A program made the translations under genes and the position numbers. DNA of 64,000 bases from NCBI GenBank assembly GCA_014381945.1, contig JACNKQ010000044.1, positions 32,108-96,107 on the forward strand, in the 5' to 3' direction. Source of the DNA: Actinomycetota bacterium (GTDB taxonomy: Bacteria > Actinomycetota > Acidimicrobiia > Acidimicrobiales > MedAcidi-G1). This document shows, in pieces, positions 17,671-27,701 of the stretch (positions are counted from its first letter, which is position 1; each line of letters starts with the position of its first letter). Below the pieces are notes generated by a model. The model did not search any database and was not told where the DNA came from. It saw only the letters and a program-made list of their open reading frames with translations.

Positions 17671-17676
17671 TAACCT
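17671..17676 (+). promoter_or_regulatory. -10 element of hisS, leaderless type
   Basis: TAACCT ends 8 nt before the hisS GTG at 17685. Confidence 0.45.
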
Positions 17677-17684
17677 CTGCCCTC

Positions 17685-18944
17685 GTGGCCGACTCCATCT
17701 ATCGGGCCCCGAAGGGCACACGCGACATCCTCTGGCCGGACTCCGCCCGCTGGCGGACGCTGGTCGAGGTGTTCGCCGACGTGGTCGGCGCTGCCGGCTA
17801 CACGCAGGTGGTGCCGCCCATGTTCGAACACGTCGAGGTGTTCCGCCGCCTGGGCGACGCCACAGACGTGGTCGCCAAGGAGATGTACGAGTTCCTCGAC
17901 AAGGGCGGGCGCAGCATCGCCCTGCGGCCCGAACAGACCGCCTCGGTCGTGCGGGCATTCGCCGAACACCGACCGGTCGTGCCATGGAAGGTCTGGTATG
18001 CCGGGCCCAACTTCCGCTACGAACGGGCCCAGAAGGGCCGCTTCCGGCAGTTCGACCAGGTCGGGGTCGAGGCCCTCGGGCCCGACGACCCCCACCTCGA
18101 CGCCGAGGTCATAGCCCTGGCCTGGCGCTTCTACGAGCGGCTCGGCCTGCGACAGGTGACCCTGCTGCTCAACTCGCTCGGCAACCCGGACGACCGGTCC
18201 CGCTATGTCGAAGCCCTCACCGCCCACTTCTCGGCCGACGCCGACGCCCTCTCGGCGGAGTCCCGCAAGACGCTCACCACGAACCCGCTGCGGGTGCTCG
18301 ACTCCCAACGCCCCGACGACGCCGAACTCATCGACGCAGCACCCCGGATGCCCGACTTCCTGTCCGAAGATGCGGCCACACACTTTGCAACCGTTCGGGC
18401 CGCACTCGACGCACTCGGCATCCCCTACACGGTCTCACCCCGCCTGGTACGGGGTCTCGACTACTACCTGCGCACCACCTTCGAGTTCACAGCCGAGGCT
18501 CTCGACGCCGCCCAGGACGCCATCGGCGGTGGTGGCCGCTACGACCGCCTGGCCGAGGCGATGGGCGCACCAGCGACGCCGGGAGTCGGCTTCGCCCTCG
18601 GGGTCGACCGCACCCTGCTGGCCTGCGACGCCGAAGCCGTGTTCGACGCTCCCGCTACGGTCGTCGACGTCTTCGTCGTCGACACCTGCGGCGGCGACGA
18701 GGCGGTACTGCTCACCGACGAGGTACGCCGGGCGGGGCTGCGCTGCGACCGGGCCTGGGACGACCGCTCCATGAAGGCCCAGATGAAGGCCGCCGACCGC
18801 AGCGGAGCAGCCATCGCCGTGATCATCGGCGAGGACGAGCGCTCCGGCGGAAACGTCACCGTCCGGGACCTGCGTGGCGGCGCCGGCCAGGAGACCTTGG
18901 CCCGAACAGACCTGATCGAGAACCTGCGAACGAGGCTCCAGTGA
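17685..18944 (+). CDS. hisS: Histidyl-tRNA synthetase
   Basis: 419 residues, class II. Motif 1 region, motif 2 (NFRYERAQKGRFRQFDQ), the histidine-binding RGLDYYLRTTFEF block and the GGGRYDRLAEAMG / GVDR motif 3 region are present, followed by the anticodon-binding domain. The GTG start is at leaderless distance. It overlaps aspS by GTGA, as in many actinobacteria where the two synthetases are paired. Confidence 0.95.
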   Translation: MADSIYRAPKGTRDILWPDSARWRTLVEVFADVVGAAGYTQVVPPMFEHVEVFRRLGDATDVVAKEMYEFLDKGGRSIALRPEQTASVVRAFAEHRPVVPWKVWYAGPNFRYERAQKGRFRQFDQVGVEALGPDDPHLDAEVIALAWRFYERLGLRQVTLLLNSLGNPDDRSRYVEALTAHFSADADALSAESRKTLTTNPLRVLDSQRPDDAELIDAAPRMPDFLSEDAATHFATVRAALDALGIPYTVSPRLVRGLDYYLRTTFEFTAEALDAAQDAIGGGGRYDRLAEAMGAPATPGVGFALGVDRTLLACDAEAVFDAPATVVDVFVVDTCGGDEAVLLTDEVRRAGLRCDRAWDDRSMKAQMKAADRSGAAIAVIIGEDERSGGNVTVRDLRGGAGQETLARTDLIENLRTRLQ

Positions 18945-20695
18945 ACGACCGCCCCACCCCCGACTACACCACCTCGATGCGTTCCACCCGCTGCGGCGAC
19001 CTGCGCGCAGACGACATCGGCACCGAGGCCACCCTGTGCGGCTGGGTCGACAGCGTGCGCGAGCACGGCGAGCACCTCGCCTTCGTCGACCTCCGCGACC
19101 GCAGCGGCATAGTCCAGGTGGTCGTGGACGGAGCCCACGACCTGCGATCCGAGTTCGTCCTCCAGGTGACCGGCACCGTGCGCGCACGGCCGGACGAAAC
19201 CGTCAACGAGGCACTGGCCACAGGCATGATCGAGGTCGCGGCAGACGAGGTGAAGATCCTCGCCCGGTCCGAACCGCCGCCGTTCCCGATCGACGACCGC
19301 ACCGACGTCGACGAGGTGCTGCGCCTCCGCCACCGCTACGTAGACCTCCGCCGCACCCGACTCCAACGGAACCTCGAGATCCGGGCCACGGTCAACTCGT
19401 CCATCCGGGGCGCCATGGAGGAGCAGGGCTTCATCGAGGTCGAGACGCCGATGCTCATCGCCAGCACGCCGGAGGGGGCCCGCGACTTCGTCGTGCCTTC
19501 ACGCAAGGAGCCCGGAGCGTTCTACGCCCTGCCACAGAGCCCACAGATCTTCAAGCAGCTGTGCATGGTGGGTGGCGTCGACCGCTACTACCAGATCGCC
19601 CGCTGCCTGCGCGACGAGGACCTGCGGGCCGACCGCCAGTTCGAGTTCATGCAACTCGACGCCGAGGCCAGCTTCGTCGACCAGGACGACGTCCTCGGGT
19701 TCATCACCCATGCGGTCGGTGCCGCCGTCGAAGCCGTGACAGGCGAACACCCCGGAGAGTTCCCACACATGACCTGGCTCGAGGCCCAGGAACGCTTCGG
19801 CTCCGACAAGCCCGACACCCGCTTCGGGCTCGAGCTGGTCGAGCTGACCGAGGTGTTCGCCGACACCGGGTTCCGGGCGTTCCAGGCGCCCTGCGTCAAG
19901 GGCATTCGGGTACCGGGCGGCGCCGACGTCTCCCGCAGCCGTCTCGACGACCTGACCGACCGGTGCAGGCAGTGGGGTGCCAAGGGCCTGGTCTGGATGC
20001 GCGTCGAGGCCGACGCCCTCAACTCGCCGGTCGCCAAGTTCCTCTCCGACGACGAGATGGTCGCCCTGCGGACCGCAATGGCCGCCGAAGAGGGCGACCT
20101 GCTGTTTCTCGTGGCCGACGAGCGCCGCCGGGCCCGCCACGTGCTCGGCCTGCTGCGCCTCGAGTTGGGCCGACCCCCGGTGACCGAAGGCGGGCTGAAC
20201 TTCCTGTGGGTCGTCGACTTTCCCCTGTACGAGGGCCGGGACGAGGCCGGCAACCCGATCCCCGCCCACCACCCCTTCACGATGCCGCACGAGGAGGACC
20301 TCGGCCTCCTCGAATCGGGCGAGCTGCTCGAGGTGCGGTCGCAGGCCTACGACCTCGTCGTCAACGGCTGGGAACTGGGTTCGGGCAGTGTCCGGATCCA
20401 CCGGCGCGAGGTCCAGGAGCAGATCTTCGCCACGCTCGGCATCGGCCCCGACGAGGCGCAGGAGAAGTTCGGCTTCCTGCTCGACGCCTTCCGATACGGC
20501 GCACCCCCCCATGCGGGCTTCGCCTTCGGCATGGACCGCCTCACCGCCATCCTCGCCGGCGAGGACAACATCCGCGAGGTGATCGCATTCCCGAAGACCC
20601 AGTCGGGTGCCGATCCGCTCACCGGGGCGCCGACGACGATCGACGACCGCCACCTCGAGGAACTCGGCCTGCGGGTGCTGCCCCCGAAGCAGTGA
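18941..20695 (+). CDS. aspS: Aspartyl-tRNA synthetase (bacterial type)
   Basis: 584 residues. An N-terminal OB-fold anticodon domain (CGWVDSVREHGEHLAFVDLRD), class II motif 2 (RCLRDEDLRADRQFEFMQLD), the bacterial GAD insertion and motif 3 (FGMDRLTAILAGEDNIREV) are present. The GTG overlaps the hisS stop; an ATG at 18977 is an alternative start. I cannot tell from sequence alone whether it also charges tRNA-Asn. Confidence 0.95.
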   Translation: MNDRPTPDYTTSMRSTRCGDLRADDIGTEATLCGWVDSVREHGEHLAFVDLRDRSGIVQVVVDGAHDLRSEFVLQVTGTVRARPDETVNEALATGMIEVAADEVKILARSEPPPFPIDDRTDVDEVLRLRHRYVDLRRTRLQRNLEIRATVNSSIRGAMEEQGFIEVETPMLIASTPEGARDFVVPSRKEPGAFYALPQSPQIFKQLCMVGGVDRYYQIARCLRDEDLRADRQFEFMQLDAEASFVDQDDVLGFITHAVGAAVEAVTGEHPGEFPHMTWLEAQERFGSDKPDTRFGLELVELTEVFADTGFRAFQAPCVKGIRVPGGADVSRSRLDDLTDRCRQWGAKGLVWMRVEADALNSPVAKFLSDDEMVALRTAMAAEEGDLLFLVADERRRARHVLGLLRLELGRPPVTEGGLNFLWVVDFPLYEGRDEAGNPIPAHHPFTMPHEEDLGLLESGELLEVRSQAYDLVVNGWELGSGSVRIHRREVQEQIFATLGIGPDEAQEKFGFLLDAFRYGAPPHAGFAFGMDRLTAILAGEDNIREVIAFPKTQSGADPLTGAPTTIDDRHLEELGLRVLPPKQ

Positions 20696-21996
20696 ACGAC
20701 GACCTGTTCGCCTCGGCGGTCGGGCAGCGCCTGGCCCGGCGTGCACCGCTCGCCGACCGCCTCCGCCCCACCTGCCTGGACGACATCGTCGGGCAGGCCC
20801 ACCTCGTGGGCGACGGTAGGCCGCTGCGGTGCCTCATCGAGGCAGACCGGCTCTCGTCGGTCGTGCTCTGGGGGCCACCGGGTACCGGCAAGACCTCGCT
20901 GGCCCGCCTCATCGCCCGCGTCACCGCCAAGGAATTCGTGGAGCTCTCCGCCGTGAACGCCAGCGTCAAGGACGTCCGCGAGGTTATGGCGGCGGCCACG
21001 GCCCGCCTCGGCGAACGCGACGTCGGCACGATCCTGTTCCTCGACGAGGTCCACCGCTTCAACAAGGCCCAGCAGGACGCCCTGCTGCCGTCGGTCGAAT
21101 CCGGGCTCCTGGTGCTCATCGGCGCAACGACCGAAAACCCGTACTTCGAGGTCAACCCGCCCCTGCTGTCTCGCTCCACGCTGTTCCGCCTCGAACCCCT
21201 CGACAGCGAGGCCACCCACGTGCTGCTGCGTCGGGGACTCGAGGCCGAGGAGGCGACCGCAACCGACGAGGCGCTCGACCTGCTGGCCGACCGGGCGGCC
21301 GGCGACGGTCGCCTCGCCCTGACCAGCCTCGAGGTTGCCGTCGCCCTTGCCAGAGGCCGGGACGACACCACGGTCACCTTCGACGACGCCGAAGCCGCCC
21401 TCGGCACCAAGGCCGTCCGCTACGGCCGCGACGAGCACTACGACGTCATCAGCGCCTTCATCAAGAGCATCCGGGGGTCCGACCCGGACGCCGGCCTCTA
21501 CTGGCTGGCCCGCATGCTCGAAGCAGGCGAGGAGGCCCGGTTCATCGCCCGCCGGCTCGTCATCCTCGCCAGCGAGGACATCGGCATGGCCGACCCCATG
21601 GCGCTCGTCGTCGCCGACGCTGCCGCCAGGGCCGTCGAGTTCGTCGGCCTCCCCGAGGCGCGCCTCAACCTGGCCCAGGCCGTCGTGCACCTGGCGACCG
21701 CACCCAAGTCGAACCGGGTGTACCGGGCGCTCGCCGCAGCGGCCGTCGACGCACGGGCGCCCGGAACGGGCCTGGTGCCGCCGCACCTGCGCGACGCCCA
21801 CTACAAGGGGGCGGCCGGGCTGGGCCACGGGGACGGATACGACTATCCGCACGACGACCCGAGGGGCTGGGTCGAACAGGCTCACCGCCCCGAGGAGGTG
21901 GAGGGAAACGTGTACTACGAGCCGTCGCCACACGGCCACGAGGTCGAGGTGGCCCGCCGCCTCGCCGAACGGTCCGACCCGAAGGAGACCCCATGA
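20692..21996 (+). CDS. rarA: Replication-associated recombination AAA ATPase RarA (MgsA)
   Basis: 434 residues. Walker A WGPPGTGKTSLARL, Walker B ILFLDEVHRF with NKAQQDALLP, sensor GATTENPYFEVNPPLLSR and the C-terminal tetramerisation domain (LVILASEDIGMADP) identify it. It acts at stalled replication forks. It overlaps both neighbours (GTGA upstream, ATGA downstream). Confidence 0.95.
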   Translation: MNDDLFASAVGQRLARRAPLADRLRPTCLDDIVGQAHLVGDGRPLRCLIEADRLSSVVLWGPPGTGKTSLARLIARVTAKEFVELSAVNASVKDVREVMAAATARLGERDVGTILFLDEVHRFNKAQQDALLPSVESGLLVLIGATTENPYFEVNPPLLSRSTLFRLEPLDSEATHVLLRRGLEAEEATATDEALDLLADRAAGDGRLALTSLEVAVALARGRDDTTVTFDDAEAALGTKAVRYGRDEHYDVISAFIKSIRGSDPDAGLYWLARMLEAGEEARFIARRLVILASEDIGMADPMALVVADAAARAVEFVGLPEARLNLAQAVVHLATAPKSNRVYRALAAAAVDARAPGTGLVPPHLRDAHYKGAAGLGHGDGYDYPHDDPRGWVEQAHRPEEVEGNVYYEPSPHGHEVEVARRLAERSDPKETP

Positions 21997-22334
21997 GCGT
22001 CGGATGGGCCGCCCTTGTCGTGGCCGTGGCATGCCTCGGGCTCCTGCTCGTGGCCGTCGTGCGAATGGCCCGCATGCTCAGGGACCTGCATGCCGCCGTC
22101 GATGCCCTCCGCCGGGAGGCCGTCCCGTTGATAGCCGACATGCACAGGATGGTCGAACGAACGGCCGGCGACCTGGACCGCGTCGAAGACCTCCTCGACA
22201 CCGCCGAGGGCCTGCGCGAGTCGGCTGGCAGGATCGGAGCCACCATCGAAGGAGCCGCAACCCTCACCTCGTCTCCGCTCGTGCGCCTGGTCGGGCTCCT
22301 CTCCGGGCTCCGACGGCGCAGGCCGGGATCCTGA
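21993..22334 (+). CDS. Small membrane-anchored coiled-coil protein (DUF948-like)
   Basis: 113 residues: an N-terminal membrane helix (about 5-25) then a predicted coiled coil with heptad-like spacing, which resembles DUF948 proteins found upstream of alaS in other actinobacteria. The family has no known function to my knowledge. The ATG overlaps the rarA stop. Confidence 0.75.
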   Translation: MSVGWAALVVAVACLGLLLVAVVRMARMLRDLHAAVDALRREAVPLIADMHRMVERTAGDLDRVEDLLDTAEGLRESAGRIGATIEGAATLTSSPLVRLVGLLSGLRRRRPGS

Positions 22335-22358
22335 CCCGAGCCCGGAAGGGCCCACCGG

Positions 22359-22364
22359 TAGGCT
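22359..22364 (+). promoter_or_regulatory. -10 element of alaS, leaderless type
   Basis: TAGGCT ends 8 nt before the alaS ATG at 22373. Confidence 0.45.
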
Positions 22365-22372
22365 GACCCGCC

Positions 22373-24946
22373 ATGTCCGATGAAACCGCCACAGCGCGCA
22401 GCGTCCGCCGGGCGTTCGTCGACTTCTTCGCCGGACACGGGCACCACCACGAGGCCTCGGCCAGCCTGATACCGCACGACCCGACGCTGCTGTTCACCGT
22501 GGCGGGGATGGTGCCGTTCAAGCCGTACTTCGTCGGCGAGCAGCAGGCACCGTGGGACCGGGCCGTCACCGTCCAGAAGTGCGTCCGCGCCGGCGGCAAG
22601 CACAACGACCTCGACGAGGTGGGCCGCACCAGCCGCCACCTCACCTTCTTCGAGATGATGGGCAACTTCAGCTTCGGCGACTACTTCAAGTCCGATGCCT
22701 GCGCCTTCGCCTGGGACTTCGTCACCACCCACCTCGGCCTCGACCCCGAACGCATCTGGATCACGGTCCACATCAGCGACGACGACGCCGAGGCCATCTG
22801 GCGCGACGAGGTAGGCGTGCCGGCCGAACGTATCCAGCGACTCGACGAGGACAACTACTGGCGCATGGCCGACACCGGCCCCTGCGGCCCCTGCTCCGAG
22901 ATCTTCTGGGACAAGGGGCCCGAGTTCGGCGCCGACGGCGGACCCGAACACGGCGACCCCGAGCGCTTCATCGAGATCTGGAACCTCGTATTCATGCAGT
23001 TCGAGCAGCACGCCGACGGCTCGATGACGCCGCTGCCCAAGCCCTCCATCGACACCGGCGCCGGCCTCGAACGGATCCTCTCTGTACTGCAGGGCGTCGA
23101 CTCCGTCTGGGAGACCGACGAGTTCGTCCGACTGCTCGAAACCATCGGCAGGCTCAGCGGGGTCGCCCCCGGCTCGGACCAGCGCTCCGACGTCTCGCAG
23201 CGCATCCTCGCCGACCACATCCGTTCCTCGGCCTTCCTCATCGGCGACGGCGTGTTTCCCAGCAACGAGGACCGCGGCTACGTGCTGCGCCGCATCATCC
23301 GACGTGCAGTCCGCCACGCCTGGCTGCTCGGCGTCGAGGACCGGATCATGCCGGAACTGCTCGACTCCCTCGTCGGGATCATGGGCGACGACTACCCCGA
23401 ACTGGTCCGCAACCACGACTTCGTACGCGGCGTGCTCGACCGTGAGGAGAAACGGTTCCGTGAAACCCTCCGATCGGGCATGGCCATCCTCGACGCCGCC
23501 CTCGCCGACGTTGCCGAAGATGCCGTCCTCGCCGGCGACGTGGCCTTCAAGCTCCACGACACCTACGGCTTCCCCCTGGAGCTGACCGAGGAGATCACCG
23601 CCGAACGGGAGGTGCGAATCGACCTCGACGGCTTCAATGCGGCCATGGCCGAGCAGAAGGACCGCGCCAAGGCCGCACGAAGGAACGCCGGGGCCGGGGA
23701 CGGGGACGGCGACCTACGCCACGTCCTCGGGGCCCACGGAGCCACGGAGTTCGTCGGACGCGATGTCGACGAGTGCGACGCCGAGGTGCTCTCCATCGCC
23801 GACGGGGTCCTGATCCTGGACCGCACGCCGTTCTACGCAGAATCCGGAGGGCAGGTCGGCGACACCGGAACGGTCGGGTCGTCGACGGGCACGCTGCGGG
23901 TCCTCGACACGACCCTCGCCCTCGACGGCCTCCACTGCCACCACGTCGACGAGGTCGAAGGCGCCGTCGAGGTCGGCCAGACCGTGCGGGCGACCATCGA
24001 CGCCGACCGTCGGGCCGCCATCCGGCGCAACCACACCGGCACCCACATCCTCCACTGGGCACTCCGGCGGGTGCTGGGCGACCACGTCAGGCAGCAGGGC
24101 TCGTCGGTCGGTCCCGAACGGCTGCGCTTCGACTTCAGCCACTACGAGGGACTGACCGGTGGGCAGGTCGCCGAGATCGAGGACCTGGTCAACGCCGAGG
24201 TCCTCGGCAACGCGGCCTGCACCCACTTCGAGGCCACCAGGGACGAGGCAGAGGCGCTGGGCGCAATCGCCTTCTTCGGCGACAAGTACGGCGACACGGT
24301 CCGGGTCCTGCAGGCGGGCCCGAACTCGATCGAACTCTGCGGCGGCACGCACGTCAACGCCCTCGGCGACATCGGACTCCTCAAGATCGTCAGCGAGGGC
24401 TCGATCGGCTCGAACATCCGTCGGCTCGAAGCCGTCACGGGCGCCGCATCCATCGACCGGCTGCGCAGCGCCGAAGGCACCCTCGTCGAGGCAGCCGACC
24501 TGGTCGGCGTCCCCGTCGACGACGTACTCGACGGAATCCGGAAGCGGGTCGCCGAGGCCGGGGAACTCCGCAGCGAGGTCGACGCCCTGCGACGCCAGTC
24601 GGCACTCGGTCGGGTCGACGAACTCGTCGAAGGTGCCGAAGACGGCCTCGTCATCCGTCGCATCGACGACATCGACCGGGACGGGCTCCGGGACCTCGCC
24701 ATCGCCATACGCGACCGGGACGGCATCCGCGCCGTTGTCCTGGCGACCGCCCCGGAGGGCGGGGGAGCGGCCCTCGTCTCGACCGTCTCACCGGACAGCG
24801 GGTTCGACGCCGGCGCCCTCGTAGCCGAGGCGGCAAAGACCATCGGCGGCGGCGGCCGCCCGAACCCCAGCCTCACGATCATCGGCGGTCGGGCGCCCGA
24901 GCACCTCGACGAGGCGCTCGAGCAGGCCCGCGCCGCCGCCGGCTGA
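22373..24946 (+). CDS. alaS: Alanyl-tRNA synthetase
   Basis: 857 residues, near the usual length. The class II core (FTVAGMVPFKPYF, RHLTFFEMMGNFSFGDYF), the editing domain with HTGTHILHWALR and the downstream ELCGGTHV cysteine-histidine pair, and the C-terminal C-Ala domain with a DHHA1-like end are all visible. It is leaderless by spacing and heads alaS-ruvX-mltG-aroE, a standard actinobacterial order. Confidence 0.96.
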   Translation: MSDETATARSVRRAFVDFFAGHGHHHEASASLIPHDPTLLFTVAGMVPFKPYFVGEQQAPWDRAVTVQKCVRAGGKHNDLDEVGRTSRHLTFFEMMGNFSFGDYFKSDACAFAWDFVTTHLGLDPERIWITVHISDDDAEAIWRDEVGVPAERIQRLDEDNYWRMADTGPCGPCSEIFWDKGPEFGADGGPEHGDPERFIEIWNLVFMQFEQHADGSMTPLPKPSIDTGAGLERILSVLQGVDSVWETDEFVRLLETIGRLSGVAPGSDQRSDVSQRILADHIRSSAFLIGDGVFPSNEDRGYVLRRIIRRAVRHAWLLGVEDRIMPELLDSLVGIMGDDYPELVRNHDFVRGVLDREEKRFRETLRSGMAILDAALADVAEDAVLAGDVAFKLHDTYGFPLELTEEITAEREVRIDLDGFNAAMAEQKDRAKAARRNAGAGDGDGDLRHVLGAHGATEFVGRDVDECDAEVLSIADGVLILDRTPFYAESGGQVGDTGTVGSSTGTLRVLDTTLALDGLHCHHVDEVEGAVEVGQTVRATIDADRRAAIRRNHTGTHILHWALRRVLGDHVRQQGSSVGPERLRFDFSHYEGLTGGQVAEIEDLVNAEVLGNAACTHFEATRDEAEALGAIAFFGDKYGDTVRVLQAGPNSIELCGGTHVNALGDIGLLKIVSEGSIGSNIRRLEAVTGAASIDRLRSAEGTLVEAADLVGVPVDDVLDGIRKRVAEAGELRSEVDALRRQSALGRVDELVEGAEDGLVIRRIDDIDRDGLRDLAIAIRDRDGIRAVVLATAPEGGGAALVSTVSPDSGFDAGALVAEAAKTIGGGGRPNPSLTIIGGRAPEHLDEALEQARAAAG

Positions 24947-24956
24947 GTCGAACGGC

Positions 24957-25385
24957 GTGCGTGCCCTGGGCCTCGACCTCGGCTCGAAGCGGATCGGCAT
25001 CGCTGTCAGCGACCCGGACGGCCGGCTGGCCACACCGGCCGATGTCCTACACCGCACCGGCGACCGGGCACGCGACCACCGGGCAGTCGCCGACCTCGTG
25101 GCCGAATGGGAGGCCGATGTCGTCGTCGTGGGCGTCCCGTACTCGCTCGACGGTGGCACCGGGCCGGCGGCAGAGGCCATGCTCGCCGAATCCCGCCAAC
25201 TGGCCCGACTCCTCGAAGTGCCGGTCGAGACCCACGACGAGCGCCTGACCACCGTGAGCGCCGAACGTCGACTCAGGGAGGCGGGCCTCGACACAAGGGC
25301 GCAGCGCAAGGTGGTCGACCAGATGGCCGCAGCCGTCCTGCTCCAGGCCTGGCTCGATGGTCGCCGCCGGGAGGTGACCACGTGA
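24957..25385 (+). CDS. ruvX: Holliday junction resolvase-like RuvX (YqgF)
   Basis: 142 residues with an RNase H fold: LGLDLGSKRIGIAVSDP at the N-terminus, VVGVPYSLDGGTG, TVSAERRL and DQMAAAVLLQAWLD. The family is implicated in pre-16S rRNA 5'-end processing. It starts at GTG 10 nt after alaS and overlaps mltG by GTGA. Confidence 0.93.
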   Translation: MRALGLDLGSKRIGIAVSDPDGRLATPADVLHRTGDRARDHRAVADLVAEWEADVVVVGVPYSLDGGTGPAAEAMLAESRQLARLLEVPVETHDERLTTVSAERRLREAGLDTRAQRKVVDQMAAAVLLQAWLDGRRREVTT

Positions 25386-26791
25386 GCGACGAGATACCCA
25401 CCGAAGAAGGCAACGACGCACCGGAGGTCCTCTCCTCGGCTGACCTGTCGCCACAGGGGCGATCCTCGGCGACGATCGGCGCCCGGGTCGCCGGCGCCCC
25501 GCCGACGGCTCCCGTCCCGCCGGGCGAACACCCCACGGTGCCGGGCGGCGTGCCGGCGGTGCCCACCGAGGAAGCCGTCGGCGAAGCCATGGTGTGGGGC
25601 CCGACGGTGTTCGACGAATCCGACGAGGGAACCGTGTTCGGGCCCGGCGAGGAGGCCCGGTCCGATGTCCGCTGGGTCCGCCACCGTCCGTCCTGGGGGC
25701 CGCTGCCCCGCTGGGGGCTCGTGGTGTTCGCCATCTTCATGACCTTCGTGGTGGGATACCGGCTTGTGACCGACTGGGCGGACGACCAGATGCGGCCCGA
25801 GCGCCTCTTCGGCGACGACGTCCGGTTCGTGATCGAGGAGGGATGGTCGACCAACGACGTCGCCGTGGCGCTCGGCACCGTCGACATCGTCGACAACCCC
25901 GCCATGTTCCGCCAGTGGATGCGCTGCCCGTCGGCGCTGCGCTGGCTCATCGAATGCCCGGTGGACGTCGAGTACTCGTTCAAGGCGGGCGAATACGTGC
26001 TCCGCGAGCACCTGACATTCCAAGATGTGGTCGACCGCATCAACGAGGGCCCGCTCCCCGAGGAGGTAATCACGGTGATGGTGCCCGAGGGCCTGACCCT
26101 CGCACAGACCATCACCCGGCTCGTCGAACAGATGCCCGCCTTCGCAGAGGACGAACTGCGGGCCGCCCTCATCAGCGAACGCCTCGTCTGGGAGCACTAC
26201 CCCCGGGACCTGCCCTACCTGTTGGTCGAGGGCCTGCTCTTCCCCGACACCTACCAGCTGGCCGAGGAATCCCTTGGCGACGAACTCGACCTCGTCACCA
26301 GGATGCACCGACAGTTCCTCGCCGTGGTCACCGACCTGGGAATCGAGACGCGTGCCGCCGACCTCGGCCTGACGCCCTACGAGGCGGTGATCGTCGCCTC
26401 GCTCATCGAGGAGGAGGCCCGCATCGACGACGACCGGGGGCGCATCAGCCGGGTCATACACAACCGGATCGAGAAGGGCTGGACCCTCGGCATCGATGCA
26501 AGCACCCGCTACGCCGTCGGCAAGACCGCCGGAGAGCCGCTCACCAGGGAAGACCTGGCATACGAGTCGCTGTGGAACACGCGGGTGTCGCCGGGCCTGC
26601 CCCCGACGCCAATCGCCGCTCCGGGACGGAAATCGCTCGAGGCGGCCCTCAACCCGACCGACGGCCCCTGGATGTACTACGTCCGCACCGACGAGGGCGG
26701 CGTGGCCGGTGCACACACGTTCGCTGTGACGGCTGAGGAATTCGAGCACGCACGACAGGTCTGCGTAGAGAAGAATCTGGGTTGTGGGTGA
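25382..26791 (+). CDS. mltG: Endolytic murein transglycosylase MltG
   Basis: 469 residues. A disordered Pro/Glu-rich cytoplasmic segment (about 1-105) is followed by one membrane helix (WGLVVFAIFMTFVVGYRLV) and the extracellular YceG domain. The catalytic Glu lies in VASLIEEEARI, and the TRYAVG and SPGLPPTPIAAPG motifs follow. It cuts nascent glycan strands and ends their growth. It overlaps ruvX, and is linked to aroE by a 4-codon ORF. Confidence 0.93.
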   Translation: MSDEIPTEEGNDAPEVLSSADLSPQGRSSATIGARVAGAPPTAPVPPGEHPTVPGGVPAVPTEEAVGEAMVWGPTVFDESDEGTVFGPGEEARSDVRWVRHRPSWGPLPRWGLVVFAIFMTFVVGYRLVTDWADDQMRPERLFGDDVRFVIEEGWSTNDVAVALGTVDIVDNPAMFRQWMRCPSALRWLIECPVDVEYSFKAGEYVLREHLTFQDVVDRINEGPLPEEVITVMVPEGLTLAQTITRLVEQMPAFAEDELRAALISERLVWEHYPRDLPYLLVEGLLFPDTYQLAEESLGDELDLVTRMHRQFLAVVTDLGIETRAADLGLTPYEAVIVASLIEEEARIDDDRGRISRVIHNRIEKGWTLGIDASTRYAVGKTAGEPLTREDLAYESLWNTRVSPGLPPTPIAAPGRKSLEAALNPTDGPWMYYVRTDEGGVAGAHTFAVTAEEFEHARQVCVEKNLGCG

Positions 26792-26802
26792 ACAGGACAT
26801 GA
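26788..26802 (+). CDS. Relay micro-ORF (4 codons) between mltG and aroE
   Basis: GTG AAC AGG ACA TGA. Its GTG overlaps the mltG stop as GTGA and its TGA overlaps the aroE ATG as ATGA. It thereby joins two genes that otherwise have a 7-nt gap and no ribosome site between them. Confidence 0.3.
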   Translation: MNRT

Positions 26803-27686
26803 CGTCGACCTCACCGGAAGACCTTCGGCCGCCGATCAGCGGAAGCACGCGCCTGGCAGCGGTCGTCGGATCGCCGGTCCGCCACTCCCTCTCACCGACC
26901 CTGCTCAACGCCGCCTTCGGCGCAACCGGACTGGACTGGACGTTCACGGCGTTCGAGGTGGCCGAGGGCGACCTCCCCCGGGCGCTGGACGGCATGCGGG
27001 CGCTGGGCATCGTCGGCCTGTCCGTGACGATGCCGCACAAGGCGGTGGCAGCAGGGCTGGCCGACGACCTGACGGAAGCTGCGGCCCGCCTCGGAGCAGT
27101 CAACTGCCTCGTTCCCGTCGACGGCCGCCTGACCGGCCACAACACCGACGGCGGCGGCTTCCTCGACGGGCTGGCCCACGATGCCGGGATCTCCGTCGAG
27201 GGCAGGACCGTGGTCGTCATCGGCGCCGGAGGAGCGGCCAGGGCCGTGGTCGAGGCATGTGGTGCCGCAGGAGCCGTCGACATCGCCGTGGTCAACCGGA
27301 CCTCCGACCGGGCCGGATCGGCGGCCGAACTGGCCGGAGCCGTCGGTCGCGTGGTCGTGCCGGACAGGGCGGCAACTGCCATCGCCGAGGCCGACCTGGT
27401 GGTCAACGCCACGCCTGTCGGCATGTCGGGCGGGCCGGATGGCGACATGCCGGTAGACCCGCAGGACCTCAGGGTCGGACAGGTCGCCATCGACCTGATC
27501 TACCACCCGCTCGAGACACCCTGGTTGGTGGCCCTGCGCCGACAGGGGATCGAGGCCCACGGGGGCCTCTCGATGCTGCTCTTCCAGGCCGCCCGTGCCT
27601 TTTCGCTCTGGACAGGAGTCGAAGCGCCGGTGGCGGCCATGGAAACGGCCGTCCGTGCGGCGCTCGCCGCACGCCCGGTCGCCTGA
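26799..27686 (+). CDS. aroE: Shikimate dehydrogenase
   Basis: 295 residues. It reduces 3-dehydroshikimate with NADPH. Visible motifs are VVGSPVRHSLSP (shikimate binding), VTMPHKAV with the catalytic Lys, NTDGGGF, and the nucleotide loop VIGAGGAARA with VVNRT. The ATG at 26799 is preferred; an in-frame GTG at 26784 overlapping mltG is possible. It opens a shikimate set (aroE, aroK, aroB, aroQ) with a prepilin-peptidase gene inside it. Confidence 0.93.
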   Translation: MTSTSPEDLRPPISGSTRLAAVVGSPVRHSLSPTLLNAAFGATGLDWTFTAFEVAEGDLPRALDGMRALGIVGLSVTMPHKAVAAGLADDLTEAAARLGAVNCLVPVDGRLTGHNTDGGGFLDGLAHDAGISVEGRTVVVIGAGGAARAVVEACGAAGAVDIAVVNRTSDRAGSAAELAGAVGRVVVPDRAATAIAEADLVVNATPVGMSGGPDGDMPVDPQDLRVGQVAIDLIYHPLETPWLVALRRQGIEAHGGLSMLLFQAARAFSLWTGVEAPVAAMETAVRAALAARPVA

Positions 27687-27701
27687 CGCGACACAGGCTC
27701 C

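Noticed and set aside
17984..20695. Long open frame running from within hisS through aspS
   Set aside because: The first 319 codons are an Arg/Pro-rich shadow of hisS. The aspS protein begins at the GTG overlapping the hisS stop.
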